Positions 6,336-15,611 of a stretch of DNA of 32,784 nt are shown in pieces. The stretch's first letter is position 1; every line of letters begins with the position of its first letter. The stretch covers positions 1 through 32,784 of the forward strand of contig CABXSI010000006.1 in assembly GCA_902514865.1 (NCBI GenBank), in the 5' to 3' direction. A program made the translations under genes and the position numbers. This DNA comes from an uncultured SAR116 cluster alpha proteobacterium. Its GTDB lineage: Bacteria; Pseudomonadota; Alphaproteobacteria; Puniceispirillales; Marisalimonadaceae. The notes below the pieces were generated by a model that was given only the letters and a program-made list of their open reading frames with translations, ran no database searches and was not told the origin of the DNA.

Positions 6336-7694
6336 ATGTCAAAATTTGATTACGATCTTATTGTTATTGGAGCAGGTTCGGGAGGCACTAGAACAGCAAG
6401 AATTTCCGCATCATATGGTGCCAAAGTATTAGTTGTAGAGGGTGATAGAGCTGGGGGCACATGCGTGCTTAGAGGTTGTGTTCCTAAAAAATTATTGGTG
6501 TATGCGTCTCAATTTTCTGAACTAGTGTCAGATGCAGAAGGATTTTGCTGGCAAGTAAGTAATTTTCAAAGTAATTGGCATGAACTTATTCTAAAAAAGA
6601 ATAAAGAATTAGATAGACTGCATGAAATTTATGTTAATTTAATAAAAAATTCAGGCTGTGACTTAATTTCAGGTTGGGGTAAAATTATAGGACCAAATAC
6701 TGTTTCAATAATAAATGAAGATAATAAAAAAATTGAATTATCTTCTCAAAAAATCATGATAGCTGTTGGTGGTGAATCATCTTTTCCTAACTTTGAAGGA
6801 AATAATTACATGATTAACTCAGATAAAGCTTTGGATCTTCTCGAATTACCAGATTCTATTGCGATTTATGGATCTGGCTATATTGCAGTTGAATTTGCAG
6901 GTATATTCAATGGATTTGGAGTAGATACTCATCTTATTTTTAGAGCTGATATGGCTTTGCGAGGATTTGATAAAGATATTAGGCAACATTTAATGACTTC
7001 AATGGAGCAAAAAGGAATAACGATTCATAATAAAGTTACTATTTCAAAGATTGAGGAAGAAGGGCAAATTCATAAGATCCATCTTTCAAATAACAAAAGC
7101 CTAAGTGCAGAAACTGTAATGGGTGCCACAGGAAGATTACCTAAAGTCTCCAATTTAGGTTTGGAAGAGATTGGAGTTCATTTAGGCAAACGTGGAGAAG
7201 TATTGGTCAATAATTTTAATCAAACAAATATCAATTCTATATTTGCAATTGGAGATGTTACTGATAAAATCACACTAACTCCTGTAGCTATTGCAGAAGG
7301 TCATTCTTTTGCTGACCGTGAGTTTGGAAAAATTAACAAATATGTTTCATATAGTAATGTTCCAAGCGCTGTTTTTAGCCAACCTTCAATCGCAGTAGTT
7401 GGTATTACCTATGAAGACGCTGTAAAAAAAGGTATCAAAGCAAGAGAATACAAAAGTGAGTTCAGAGCATTAAAAAATACTATTTCTGGTAATATTGAAA
7501 GAACATTAATGAAATTGATAGTTGATGACAATTCACAAAAGGTAATAGGGGCTCACATGATAGGTCCAGATTCTGCAGAAATAATTCAAGGAATAGCAAT
7601 AGCAATTAAAGCAGGTGCTCTTAAGTCAGATTTTGACAGCACTATTGGAATTCATCCTTCAGCTGCAGAAGAATTTGTAACGATGAGATCTTAA
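6336..7694 (+). CDS. gor: Glutathione-disulfide reductase
   Basis: Cytosolic FAD enzyme that reduces glutathione disulfide with NADPH. It has 452 residues, the usual length. The FAD-binding GAGSGG is at 12-17, the redox-active pair C43/C48 lies in GGTCVLRGCVPKK, the pyridine-nucleotide motif GSGYIAVEFAG is near the middle, the second FAD motif is AIGDVT, and the dimer-interface HPSAAEEFVTM near the C-terminus supplies catalytic H440 and E445. The C-terminal motif and the single CxxxxC pair favour glutathione reductase over dihydrolipoamide or mercuric reductase. The ATG has GGAG about 8 bp upstream. It lies 42 bp after the hydratase gene. Its presence near the YghU transferase fits a glutathione-linked neighbourhood. 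Confidence 0.95.
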   Translation: MSKFDYDLIVIGAGSGGTRTARISASYGAKVLVVEGDRAGGTCVLRGCVPKKLLVYASQFSELVSDAEGFCWQVSNFQSNWHELILKKNKELDRLHEIYVNLIKNSGCDLISGWGKIIGPNTVSIINEDNKKIELSSQKIMIAVGGESSFPNFEGNNYMINSDKALDLLELPDSIAIYGSGYIAVEFAGIFNGFGVDTHLIFRADMALRGFDKDIRQHLMTSMEQKGITIHNKVTISKIEEEGQIHKIHLSNNKSLSAETVMGATGRLPKVSNLGLEEIGVHLGKRGEVLVNNFNQTNINSIFAIGDVTDKITLTPVAIAEGHSFADREFGKINKYVSYSNVPSAVFSQPSIAVVGITYEDAVKKGIKAREYKSEFRALKNTISGNIERTLMKLIVDDNSQKVIGAHMIGPDSAEIIQGIAIAIKAGALKSDFDSTIGIHPSAAEEFVTMRS

Positions 7695-7799
7695 TATTGA
7701 ATTTTAACTGAGTAATTGAAGATTTAGCTAAATTCTGTTAATGGAATGTTTAATTATTAATTAATTTAATTAATATTGAGTTATTTAAAGGAAAAAAAG
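7695..7799. other. Short AT-rich intergenic region before the DAHP synthase operon
   Basis: 105 bp separating gor from aroG. It is almost pure A/T in its second half with overlapping ATTAAT repeats that could fold weakly. It most likely carries the promoter of the aroG-pncB-nadE run, but no promoter match is convincing. Confidence 0.4.
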
Positions 7800-9185
7800 A
7801 TGATTGACTGGAAAAAAGATTCTTGGAGAAAATTTCCGATAAAGCAAGTTCCTGAATATAGCGACATGGCTAGGGTAACCTCTGTTGAAAAAGAACTTTC
7901 AATTAGACCGCCTTTAGTATTTGCCGAAGAAGCTAGGAGACTTAGGAAAAGAATGGCAGATGTTGCAGAGGGCAAAGCTTTTCTACTTCAAGGTGGAGAC
8001 TGCGCTGAATCTTTTGCAGAACATAATGCTAATAATATCAGGGACAGCTTTAGAGTGTTGTTACAAATGGCTGTTGTGCTTACTTTTGGTTCTGCTTTAC
8101 CTGTTATAAAGATAGGAAGATTGGCAGGTCAATATTCTAAGCCCAGATCTTCCCCTTTTGAAGTGATTAATGATGTTTCTTTGCCAAGTTATCGTGGTGA
8201 TATGGTTAATGATATGGCCTTTGAAGATAAAGCACGCGAACCTAACCCAGAGAGGCTTCTTCAAGTTTATGATAAATCTGCCTCTACATTAAATTTGCTG
8301 AGAGCTTTTGCAGGTGGTGGTATGGCAGATTTGACAAAATTACATGAATGGAACCTTGAGTTTGTAAGTGGGACTAATGAAGCAATAAAATATAAAGAAC
8401 TTGCATCTCAAATAACTTCATCATTAGAGTTTATGAATGCTTGTGGCATGACACCAGAGAATACTGCTCAGCTAAGAGAAACTGAATTTTATACTTCGCA
8501 CGAAGGTCTTTTACTTAATTACGAAGAAGCACTCACTAGAAAAGATACTATTACTGAAGAAAAAGGATGGTTTGCCACTTCAGCACACATGCTATGGGTG
8601 GGAGATAGAACTAGAAGCATTAATGAAGCGCACATAGAATATATGAGAGGCATAGCTAACCCAATTGGTTTAAAATGTGGACCCTCAACAGATCCTGATG
8701 ATTTATTAAGACTTATTGAAAAGCTAAACCCATTGAATCAAGCTGGACGACTTACTCTTATTGCTAGAATGGGTTCTGCCGACGTCTACAAAAAATTAAA
8801 ACCTTTAATAATAGCTGTTAAAAAATCAGGTTTGATCGTTGGTTGGTGTTGTGATCCAATGCATGGAAATACGGTAAAAGCATCTTCAGGATTTAAGACA
8901 AGAAAAATGGATGATATTATGGCAGAAGTTAGAGGTTTCTTTGAAGTTCATAATGAAATGCATACTGTACCAGGAGGAGTCCATTTTGAAATGACAGGAC
9001 AAAATGTTACTGAATGTGTTGGTGGAGTGTATGAAGTAAATGAAGCTAACTTAGCTGACAGATATCATACTCATTGTGATCCAAGACTTAATGCAACTCA
9101 ATCCTTGGAATTAGCATTTTTAGTAGCTGACTTGCTTGCAGAAAATAGGACTAACCTTGCAAAAAAAAATGCGGCGGTATCTTGA
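7800..9185 (+). CDS. aroG: Class II (plant-type) 3-deoxy-D-arabino-heptulosonate 7-phosphate synthase
   Basis: First enzyme of the shikimate pathway, condensing phosphoenolpyruvate and erythrose 4-phosphate. The sequence is a clear class II enzyme of 461 residues: LLQGGDCAESF at 62-72 with the metal-binding C68, IGRLAGQYSKPRSSPFE for phosphoenolpyruvate binding, GLKCGPSTDPDDL, RMGSADVYKKL, GWCCDPMHGNT with the metal-binding His, and HFEMTGQNVTEC. I set the start at ATG 7800, which has an AAGGA element about 8 bp upstream; an in-frame TTG at 7776 adds eight unlikely residues. It overlaps the next gene by 17 bp. Class II enzymes are common in alphaproteobacteria. No separate regulatory domain is visible. 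Confidence 0.95.
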   Translation: MIDWKKDSWRKFPIKQVPEYSDMARVTSVEKELSIRPPLVFAEEARRLRKRMADVAEGKAFLLQGGDCAESFAEHNANNIRDSFRVLLQMAVVLTFGSALPVIKIGRLAGQYSKPRSSPFEVINDVSLPSYRGDMVNDMAFEDKAREPNPERLLQVYDKSASTLNLLRAFAGGGMADLTKLHEWNLEFVSGTNEAIKYKELASQITSSLEFMNACGMTPENTAQLRETEFYTSHEGLLLNYEEALTRKDTITEEKGWFATSAHMLWVGDRTRSINEAHIEYMRGIANPIGLKCGPSTDPDDLLRLIEKLNPLNQAGRLTLIARMGSADVYKKLKPLIIAVKKSGLIVGWCCDPMHGNTVKASSGFKTRKMDDIMAEVRGFFEVHNEMHTVPGGVHFEMTGQNVTECVGGVYEVNEANLADRYHTHCDPRLNATQSLELAFLVADLLAENRTNLAKKNAAVS

Positions 9186-10377
9186 AGGTTTGAAATTGTC
9201 TGAAAATAAAAAGAAACCTAATATTAATCTAATCAAAAAAGTATCTTGGCCAAATGACTTAAGGCCAAATCCAGTCCAGTTATCGTCTGTTACAGACACA
9301 TACTTTTTAAGAACTAGAGATGTTGTAGCTGAGTTTGGTGATACTGAAGTTACTTATGCAATTTTTATGCGTAGACCTGTGATATCGGCTTTAAATCCAG
9401 CACTTGATTGGCTTCAACATATTATAAAAGAAAGAAAGGGTAACGTTAATATTAACCGTTGTTTTGAAGAAGGAAGTGACGTAGGAGCTGGAGAGCCAAT
9501 GGTCTATATATCTGGTTCTATGTTATTATTAGTGGATTTAGAAACAGCTTTACTTCAAAAAATTGGAGCAACCTGTGTAGCTGCTTATAATGCTAGATCA
9601 ATGGTAGAAAGTTTACGTCAAACATCTTTTCTAGCAATGGATGCTCGTCATTGTGCAGGTACAGACATGGCCGATTTAATGGCTTATGGAGCATATATTG
9701 GATCTCAAAGAGTTAAATCTGAAATGAATGCGATTGGATTTATAGGATGTGCTACAGATAAGACGGCTCACCTGTTTCAAAACACAAAGGGTTTAGGCAC
9801 TATGCCTCATGCTTTAGTTGGTTATGCTGGTTCGACCCTAAAAGCTGCAGAAATGTTTCATTCCACTTGGCCTGACCAACCATTAACTGTTTTAATTGAT
9901 TATTTTGGTAAAGAAATAACTGATGGTCTTATGATTTGCAGATCGTTTAAACATTTGGCGAATAATGGAACTTTGTCATTAAGATTAGATACTCATGGTG
10001 GAAGGTATATTGAAGGATTAGATGTAGCAGGTTCTTATGCGGTTTTAGAGAGAAATGCTCCTGAGTCTATTAGAGGATATAGAACAGAGCAAGAGCTTCG
10101 TTATTTAATTGGCACTGGTGTTTCTGCGGCGTCAGTTTGGCATCTAAGAGAGATACTAAATAATGCAGGCTTTCAAAAAGTTAAAATTGTTGCTTCAAGT
10201 GGATTTGGTCCAGAAAAATGTAAAGTTTTTTCTTTGGCGAACGTTCCAGTAGATGTAATTGGGACTGGATCATATCTTCCAAGCAGATGGTCTGAAACTT
10301 ATGCGACAGCTGATATTATTTCTTATGGTGGTAAGTCTCAAGTTAAGCTTGGAAGAGAGTTTCTTCTTAGGCGTTAA
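9169..10377 (+). CDS. pncB: Nicotinate phosphoribosyltransferase
   Basis: Converts nicotinate and PRPP to nicotinate mononucleotide, the entry step of the Preiss-Handler NAD route. About 402 residues with the family landmarks TDTYFLRTRDVV, AIFMRRPV, ARHCAGTDMADLMAYGAY, GTMPHALVGY, LIDYFGKE, and RLDTHGGRYIEG, plus ASSGFGPEKCK and GTGSYLP in the C-terminal barrel. The start is uncertain: ATG 9169 lies inside the end of aroG and has no ribosome-binding site of its own, while a TTG at 9196 is preceded by GAAGG at 9184-9188. Either way translation is probably coupled to the upstream gene. The next gene encodes NAD synthetase, so the two steps of nicotinate salvage are adjacent. Confidence 0.92.
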   Translation: MRRYLEGLKLSENKKKPNINLIKKVSWPNDLRPNPVQLSSVTDTYFLRTRDVVAEFGDTEVTYAIFMRRPVISALNPALDWLQHIIKERKGNVNINRCFEEGSDVGAGEPMVYISGSMLLLVDLETALLQKIGATCVAAYNARSMVESLRQTSFLAMDARHCAGTDMADLMAYGAYIGSQRVKSEMNAIGFIGCATDKTAHLFQNTKGLGTMPHALVGYAGSTLKAAEMFHSTWPDQPLTVLIDYFGKEITDGLMICRSFKHLANNGTLSLRLDTHGGRYIEGLDVAGSYAVLERNAPESIRGYRTEQELRYLIGTGVSAASVWHLREILNNAGFQKVKIVASSGFGPEKCKVFSLANVPVDVIGTGSYLPSRWSETYATADIISYGGKSQVKLGREFLLRR

Positions 10378-10402
10378 TAATAATCTATTTGATGAGTTAA
10401 TT

Positions 10403-12061
10403 ATGAAAAATAATCTTAAAATAGTTCTCGCTCAGTTAAATCCGATAGTTGGTGACGTTAAGGGTAATATTATCAAATTAATAAAAATTAGGGACAGTTT
10501 AAGTGAAGAAATTGATATAATTGTTGTTCCTGAATTATATGTTACTGGATATCCAATTGATGATTTAGTTCTTAGAAATGATTTTTTAGAACTTGTTGAG
10601 AATGAAATTATTTCACTAGCTAAACTTACTAATGATGGTAAAGCAGCTATTATCCTAGGTGCTCCCAGAAAAGAAAATAAATCAATTAAAAACTCAGTTT
10701 TTGTTTTAGATAAAGGAGAAATTTTATCTTATAGAGATAAGTATAATCTTCCAAACACCGGTGTATTTGATGAGCAAAGAATTTTTTCTCCTGGCTCACT
10801 ATCTGGTCCAGTTAAAGTAAGAGATGTATTGATTGGATTACCAATCTGCGAAGATATATGGACTGAAACTGTTATTGAATGTTTGTGTGAAACTGGAGCA
10901 GAAATAATACTCTCTATTAATGCATCACCTTATTCTATTAAAAAAAATGATCAAAGAATGTCAGTAGCTGTTTCTCGTGTTTTAGAGTCGAAATTGCCTT
11001 TAATTTATTTAAATAGAGTAGGTGGCCAAGATGAATTAATATTTGATGGTGCATCATTTTGTTTAAGTGATAGAGGTAAGTTAAATATCCAATTAAATGA
11101 TTTTCAAGAACATGTAATAAAAATTGATTTACAAAAAATTAATAATAAATGGACCTTCAAAGAAAATATTAATAGTGTTTCTTCAAATATAGAAGCTTTA
11201 TATAAATCACTAGTTGTAAGTGTACGAGATTATGTTCAAAATAATGGTTTTCCTGGTGTTGTTCTTGGAATGTCAGGTGGAATAGATTCTGCTTTAGTAG
11301 CGGCAATTGCAACTGATGCCCTAGGACCAAATTTAGTAAAAGCTGTTATGATGCCAAGCCCTTATACCAGTCAAGAAAGTTTAGAAGATGCAAAGTTAGC
11401 ATCGTACAATTTAGGAATAGATTATTCGTATTTAGATATTACACGTGGCATGGAAACAGTTGATAATATCCTTTTAGGATTTAAAGGTCCCAATGTTTCT
11501 CCAGGAATAACTGAAGAAAATATTCAATCTAGATTAAGAGGCTTGCTTTTAATGGCAATTTCTAACAAATATGGATCAATGGTATTAGCTACAGGAAATA
11601 AATCTGAATATGCAGTTGGTTATGCCACCTTATATGGAGACATGTGTGGAGGGTTCGCAGTTATAAAAGACGTGTGGAAAAGTGATGTATTTAAATTATG
11701 TAAATGGAGAAATTTAAATAAATCTTCTGAGTTTTTAGGGCCAAATGGTGAAGTTATTCCTGAAAGGATAATAACAAAACCTCCTAGCGCTGAGTTAAGA
11801 GAAGATCAAAAAGACACTGACAGTCTTCCAGAGTATGACATTCTTGATGCAATTTTAAAAAAATTAGTCGAAGATAATTTATCATTAGATCAAATAGTTG
11901 CGGAAGGTTATAAAATAGAAGATGTCAAAAAAATTTCTATGCTGTTATCAAGATCTGAATATAAAAGATTTCAATCTGCACCCGGACCAAAAGTCACAGA
12001 AAAGGCCTTTGGTAGAGATAGACGATATCCTTTAACTAGTGGGTTTAGAAATTGGAATTGA
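10403..12061 (+). CDS. nadE: Glutamine-dependent NAD+ synthetase
   Basis: Amidates nicotinate adenine dinucleotide to NAD+ using glutamine and ATP. 552 residues in two domains. The N-terminal nitrilase-type glutaminase domain (about 1-260) has the E44-K113-C149 triad, seen in VVPELYVTGYP, YRDKYNLPNTG and GLPICEDIW. The C-terminal ATP-pyrophosphatase domain has the SGGIDS loop at 291-296, followed by MPSPYTSQES and the TGNKSEYAVGYATLYGD region. ATG 10403 begins MKNNLKIVLAQLNPIVGD, the usual domain start, so I reject longer upstream starts inside pncB. It sits 25 bp after pncB and completes the nicotinate-to-NAD route, missing only the adenylyltransferase NadD. Confidence 0.96.
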   Translation: MKNNLKIVLAQLNPIVGDVKGNIIKLIKIRDSLSEEIDIIVVPELYVTGYPIDDLVLRNDFLELVENEIISLAKLTNDGKAAIILGAPRKENKSIKNSVFVLDKGEILSYRDKYNLPNTGVFDEQRIFSPGSLSGPVKVRDVLIGLPICEDIWTETVIECLCETGAEIILSINASPYSIKKNDQRMSVAVSRVLESKLPLIYLNRVGGQDELIFDGASFCLSDRGKLNIQLNDFQEHVIKIDLQKINNKWTFKENINSVSSNIEALYKSLVVSVRDYVQNNGFPGVVLGMSGGIDSALVAAIATDALGPNLVKAVMMPSPYTSQESLEDAKLASYNLGIDYSYLDITRGMETVDNILLGFKGPNVSPGITEENIQSRLRGLLLMAISNKYGSMVLATGNKSEYAVGYATLYGDMCGGFAVIKDVWKSDVFKLCKWRNLNKSSEFLGPNGEVIPERIITKPPSAELREDQKDTDSLPEYDILDAILKKLVEDNLSLDQIVAEGYKIEDVKKISMLLSRSEYKRFQSAPGPKVTEKAFGRDRRYPLTSGFRNWN

Positions 12062-12091
12062 TTAAACTGTATATAGAGATAAATATAGTAT

Positions 12092-12105
12092 CTATTTTAA
12101 AATAG
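12092..12105. other. 14-bp perfect palindrome upstream of gltX
   Basis: CTATTTTAAAATAG, a perfect palindrome located 13 bp before the gltX ATG and overlapping the GGAA that could act as a ribosome-binding site. It could fold as a small hairpin or bind a dimeric protein; with only A/T in the core it may be chance. Confidence 0.3.
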
Positions 12106-12117
12106 GAATTAGTTTTA

Positions 12118-13446
12118 ATGAAAGTTCGTTTTGCTCCAAGTCCAACTGGTTACTTGCATATTGGAAACTTTAGAACCGCACTAGTAAATTTTTTATTTGC
12201 TAGAAAAAATAATGGGCATTTTATGCTTAGAATAGATGACACGGATCAAGACAGATCGTTTTTAGAATATGAAATTGCAATTAAAGAAGATTTAAGTTGG
12301 ATGAATATAGGCTGGGACAGTTTAGAAAAACAATCTTCTAGAATATCTTGTTATGACAATGCTTTACAAGTACTACTCAATAAAAAAAGAGCGTATCCAT
12401 GTTTTGAAACTGCTGATGAATTATCTTTAAAAAGAAAAAGTCAACTATCTTCTGGAAAACCCCCTATTTATGACAGATCTTCTCTTAAATTGTCAGATTC
12501 AGAGATTGCTGATCTTAAATCTAAAGGAAAAAAACCTCATTATAGATTTTTATTAAATCATATTGACGTAAATTGGGATGATTTGGTTAAAGGTGAAAGT
12601 AAATATAACATGTCCAATTTATCTGACCCTGTTATTTTAAGAGAAGATGGCAGAGTTATATATACACTCGCCTCAGTTGTTGATGATATTGACTTTGAAG
12701 TAACAGATATTTTGAGAGGTGAAGATCATATGACAAATTCTGCTGCGCAAATTCAATTATTTGAAGCACTAGGATCCTCCCCCCCTAGGTTAGGGCATTT
12801 ATCATTATTAACAGACATTTCGGGAGAAGGTCTTTCTAAACGACTTGGTAGTTTGTCACTAAAAGACTTAAGACAAGAAGGTTTTCAACCAATGGCAATA
12901 TCATCATTGTTATCCAAGGTTGGCACTTCTGATTCAATTGATATTTTTAAAAATATAAATCAAATAATTAATGACTTTGATATTAATAAATTTGGAAAAT
13001 CTAAACCTAAATTTGATAAAGTGGAATTGTTAAACCTGAATTCCAAGTTTTTTCAATTAATCAATTTTGACGATATTAGTGATCAATTAAATATTTTAGA
13101 TTTTGAAATAACCACAGAATTTTGGAATTTAATTAGAGGAAATATTAATACTTTTAATGATATAAAGTTTTGGTGGAATATTGTTTATGGAAAAATTAAA
13201 ACCATAAATGATGATCATGAGTTCACACATTTAGCATTGAAAACTCTACCAAAGGATAATTTTGATAAAAATACTTGGTCAACTTGGACCAGTTTGTTAA
13301 TGAAGGAAACTGGTAAAAACGGTAAAGACTTATTCAAACCTCTTAGATTATGTCTAACAGGACAAAATAATGGTCCGGAAATGGCAAATCTAGTTTTAAC
13401 AATGGGAAGACAGAAAATTGTTGAACGATTAAATAACAAGAATTGA
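12118..13446 (+). CDS. gltX: Glutamyl-tRNA synthetase (short alphaproteobacterial type)
   Basis: Charges tRNA with glutamate. 442 residues, at the short end for GluRS and typical of the second GltX type of alphaproteobacteria. The class I signature is SPTGYLHIGN with H14-I-G-N17, followed by FRTAL and LRIDDTDQDRS. The KMSKS-like loop is LSKR with K241. The C-terminal anticodon-binding half is strongly diverged and rich in Asn and Ile, ending MGRQKIVERL. Alphaproteobacteria often carry two GltX proteins, one of which charges tRNA-Gln for later amidation; which role this copy has cannot be told from sequence alone. It heads a run of translation genes, with cysS following 15 bp later. Confidence 0.93.
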   Translation: MKVRFAPSPTGYLHIGNFRTALVNFLFARKNNGHFMLRIDDTDQDRSFLEYEIAIKEDLSWMNIGWDSLEKQSSRISCYDNALQVLLNKKRAYPCFETADELSLKRKSQLSSGKPPIYDRSSLKLSDSEIADLKSKGKKPHYRFLLNHIDVNWDDLVKGESKYNMSNLSDPVILREDGRVIYTLASVVDDIDFEVTDILRGEDHMTNSAAQIQLFEALGSSPPRLGHLSLLTDISGEGLSKRLGSLSLKDLRQEGFQPMAISSLLSKVGTSDSIDIFKNINQIINDFDINKFGKSKPKFDKVELLNLNSKFFQLINFDDISDQLNILDFEITTEFWNLIRGNINTFNDIKFWWNIVYGKIKTINDDHEFTHLALKTLPKDNFDKNTWSTWTSLLMKETGKNGKDLFKPLRLCLTGQNNGPEMANLVLTMGRQKIVERLNNKN

Positions 13447-13461
13447 AGAGTGGTTGTTACT

Positions 13462-14835
13462 ATGAATAACTTAAATTTATATAATACCCTCGAAAAAAAA
13501 ACATCTGTTTTTAATCCTATTGATAAAAATGACGTAAGAATCTATGCATGTGGACCTACAGTTTATGATTTTATTCATATTGGAAACGCAAGACCTTTAG
13601 TTGTATTTGATGTTTTAGTTCGATTACTTAGAACAATGTATCCTAAAGTTACCTATGTTAGAAACATCACTGACATTGATGACAAAATCAACAAAAGAGC
13701 GATTGAACAAGAAATACTAATATCGGAATTAACTAAAAAGACGATAAAAAATTTTCATTACGATTGTAAATCATTAGGTAATTTAAATCCAGATTTTGAA
13801 CCAAGGGCTACAGACCATATTAATGAAATAATAGAAATGATTGAAATATTAATTTCAAAACGTTTTGCTTATGTTTCCTCAGGAAATGTTCTTTTTTCGG
13901 TTGGAAAATTTAAAAAATATGGAATGTTATCAGGAAGGTCACTCAAGGATATGATATCTGGTTCAAGAGTTGATATTGCTGAATATAAAGATAGACCAGG
14001 AGACTTCATTCTTTGGAAACCCTCTACAAAGAATTTGCCAGGTTGGGATAGTCCTTGGGGAAGAGGACGACCAGGTTGGCATATCGAATGTTCTGCTATG
14101 AGTAAAAAATATTTAGGTGAGCAATTTGATATACACGCAGGTGGTTTGGATTTAATTTTTCCTCATCATGAAAATGAGATTGCTCAATCTTGTTGTGCAA
14201 ATGACACAGAAGTTATGGCTAATTTTTGGCTTCATAATGGTTATGTTACCTCTGATGGTGAAAAAATGTCAAAGTCACTTGGAAACTTTACTACTATTAA
14301 TGAACTTCTTTTTCATTTCGATGGTGAAGCTATAAGATATGCTCTGTTACAAGCTCATTACAGAGCTCCCCTTAGCTTTAGTAAAAAATCTTTGGAGGAA
14401 GCAAAAAAATCATTGTCTAGGCTCTACAGAGCTGTTGATGGTTTTGAAGTCAATGGCAACCCAGATAAGGAACTTATTATTAATCTATGTGATGATATAA
14501 ATACTCCTAAAGCTCTTGCCAGAGCTCATTACCTAACTGATGAAGCAAATAAAGGAAGTAAAGAGTGTGCTCAAAAATTAAAAAATTCTAGTAATATTTT
14601 AGGTATTTTATCCCAATCTACTGAAGAATGGTTTAGGCCTCGAAAAGAATTAAATAATAATCAAAGTAGTGAAATCTCCATAGCTGAAAAAGAAATAGAA
14701 GAACTTATACTAGAACGTAAAACTGCCAAAGATAGAAAAGATTATACTAAAGCAGATCAAATAAGAGAGAAATTACTTAAACTTGATATCGTATTAGAAG
14801 ATAGAGCAGATAAAACGATATGGAGAAAAAATTAA
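13462..14835 (+). CDS. cysS: Cysteinyl-tRNA synthetase
   Basis: Class I aminoacyl-tRNA synthetase for cysteine, 457 residues. CGPTVYDFIHIGNARP supplies the zinc ligand C30 and the HIGH-type motif at 39-42. The adenylate-site stretch GRPGWHIECSAMSKKYLG and the zinc site DIHAGGLDLIFPHHENEIAQS follow, and the KMSKS loop is at 268-272. The C-terminal helical domain ends with the family's KDYTKADQIREKL region. ATG 13462 gives the canonical start; an in-frame GTG at 13450 would add four residues. It overlaps the following methyltransferase gene by 16 bp, indicating coupled translation. Confidence 0.96.
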   Translation: MNNLNLYNTLEKKTSVFNPIDKNDVRIYACGPTVYDFIHIGNARPLVVFDVLVRLLRTMYPKVTYVRNITDIDDKINKRAIEQEILISELTKKTIKNFHYDCKSLGNLNPDFEPRATDHINEIIEMIEILISKRFAYVSSGNVLFSVGKFKKYGMLSGRSLKDMISGSRVDIAEYKDRPGDFILWKPSTKNLPGWDSPWGRGRPGWHIECSAMSKKYLGEQFDIHAGGLDLIFPHHENEIAQSCCANDTEVMANFWLHNGYVTSDGEKMSKSLGNFTTINELLFHFDGEAIRYALLQAHYRAPLSFSKKSLEEAKKSLSRLYRAVDGFEVNGNPDKELIINLCDDINTPKALARAHYLTDEANKGSKECAQKLKNSSNILGILSQSTEEWFRPRKELNNNQSSEISIAEKEIEELILERKTAKDRKDYTKADQIREKLLKLDIVLEDRADKTIWRKN

Positions 14836-15611
14836 ATATATGTGCACGCATGATTGATTTAACTCCTAATATAATTTTGTCTAAGCCACAACTTGGAGAA
14901 AATATAGGTTCTTCAGCTCGAGCAATGAAAAATTTTGGTATCGAAAAGCTTAGATTGATAGAACCAAGAGATGGATGGCCAAATAGCTCGGCGTATGCAA
15001 TTTCAGCTGGAGCTGATGACGTATTAAATAAAACAAATGTCTATAAATCTTTAGAAGAAGCCACTAAAGATATTTCTTTATTATTTGCTACTACTGCCAG
15101 AAAACGTGTTATTGGCACAAAATCTTTAGGTGTATTTGAAGCAATAGATAAATCTTTTCATCATGTTGTTAATGGTGGAAAAGTAGGTTTTCTGTTTGGT
15201 CCTGAACAGTCAGGTTTATCAAATGACGATGTAGTACAAGCAGATTATACAATTTCAATTCCACTAAACCAAAACTTTTCATCTTTAAATTTATCTCAAG
15301 CAGTATTATTGATTTGTTGGGAATGGAATAAGGTTAAAATGTCCTATTTTAAAGAAGATAATATACCTATTAAAGTAAACAAAAAATTAAAAAAAAGCAC
15401 CGAAATTTCTAATGTTGGGGATAGAGAGTATTTTTATCAACAATTAGATTTTTTACTCAGTAAGTCTGGTTTTTTTCACTCACCAGAAATGGCACCCGTT
15501 GTTAAAAGAAATATAAGAAGTTTATTTAACAGAGCGTCTTTGACTCATCAGGATTTAAGGACACTTCATGGAATCATTAGATCCTTATCAGGAAGTTCAA
15601 ATCGTACTTGA
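14820..15611 (+). CDS. tRNA/rRNA 2'-O-methyltransferase, TrmJ/SpoU family
   Basis: SAM-dependent ribose methyltransferase with the SPOUT (trefoil-knot) fold, about 263 residues. The motifs are ENIGSSARAMKNFG (motif 1), LFGPEQSGLSNDD (motif 2) and the knot segment SIPLNQNFSSLNLSQAVLL (motif 3), as in TrmJ, which methylates position 32 of tRNAs. The C-terminal extension, ending in RNIRSLFNRASLTHQDLRTLHGI, is the TrmJ-type dimerisation region. ATG 14820 lies within cysS; an in-frame ATG at 14850 (MIDLTPN) is an equally possible start closer to the conserved fold. It stands in a tRNA-centred operon with gltX and cysS, which supports a tRNA substrate. Confidence 0.88.
   Translation: MEKKLNICARMIDLTPNIILSKPQLGENIGSSARAMKNFGIEKLRLIEPRDGWPNSSAYAISAGADDVLNKTNVYKSLEEATKDISLLFATTARKRVIGTKSLGVFEAIDKSFHHVVNGGKVGFLFGPEQSGLSNDDVVQADYTISIPLNQNFSSLNLSQAVLLICWEWNKVKMSYFKEDNIPIKVNKKLKKSTEISNVGDREYFYQQLDFLLSKSGFFHSPEMAPVVKRNIRSLFNRASLTHQDLRTLHGIIRSLSGSSNRT

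Noticed and set aside
7735-7785. ATTAAT repeats before aroG as an operator or repeat element
   Set aside because: The stretch is nearly pure A/T, where such repeats arise by composition alone.
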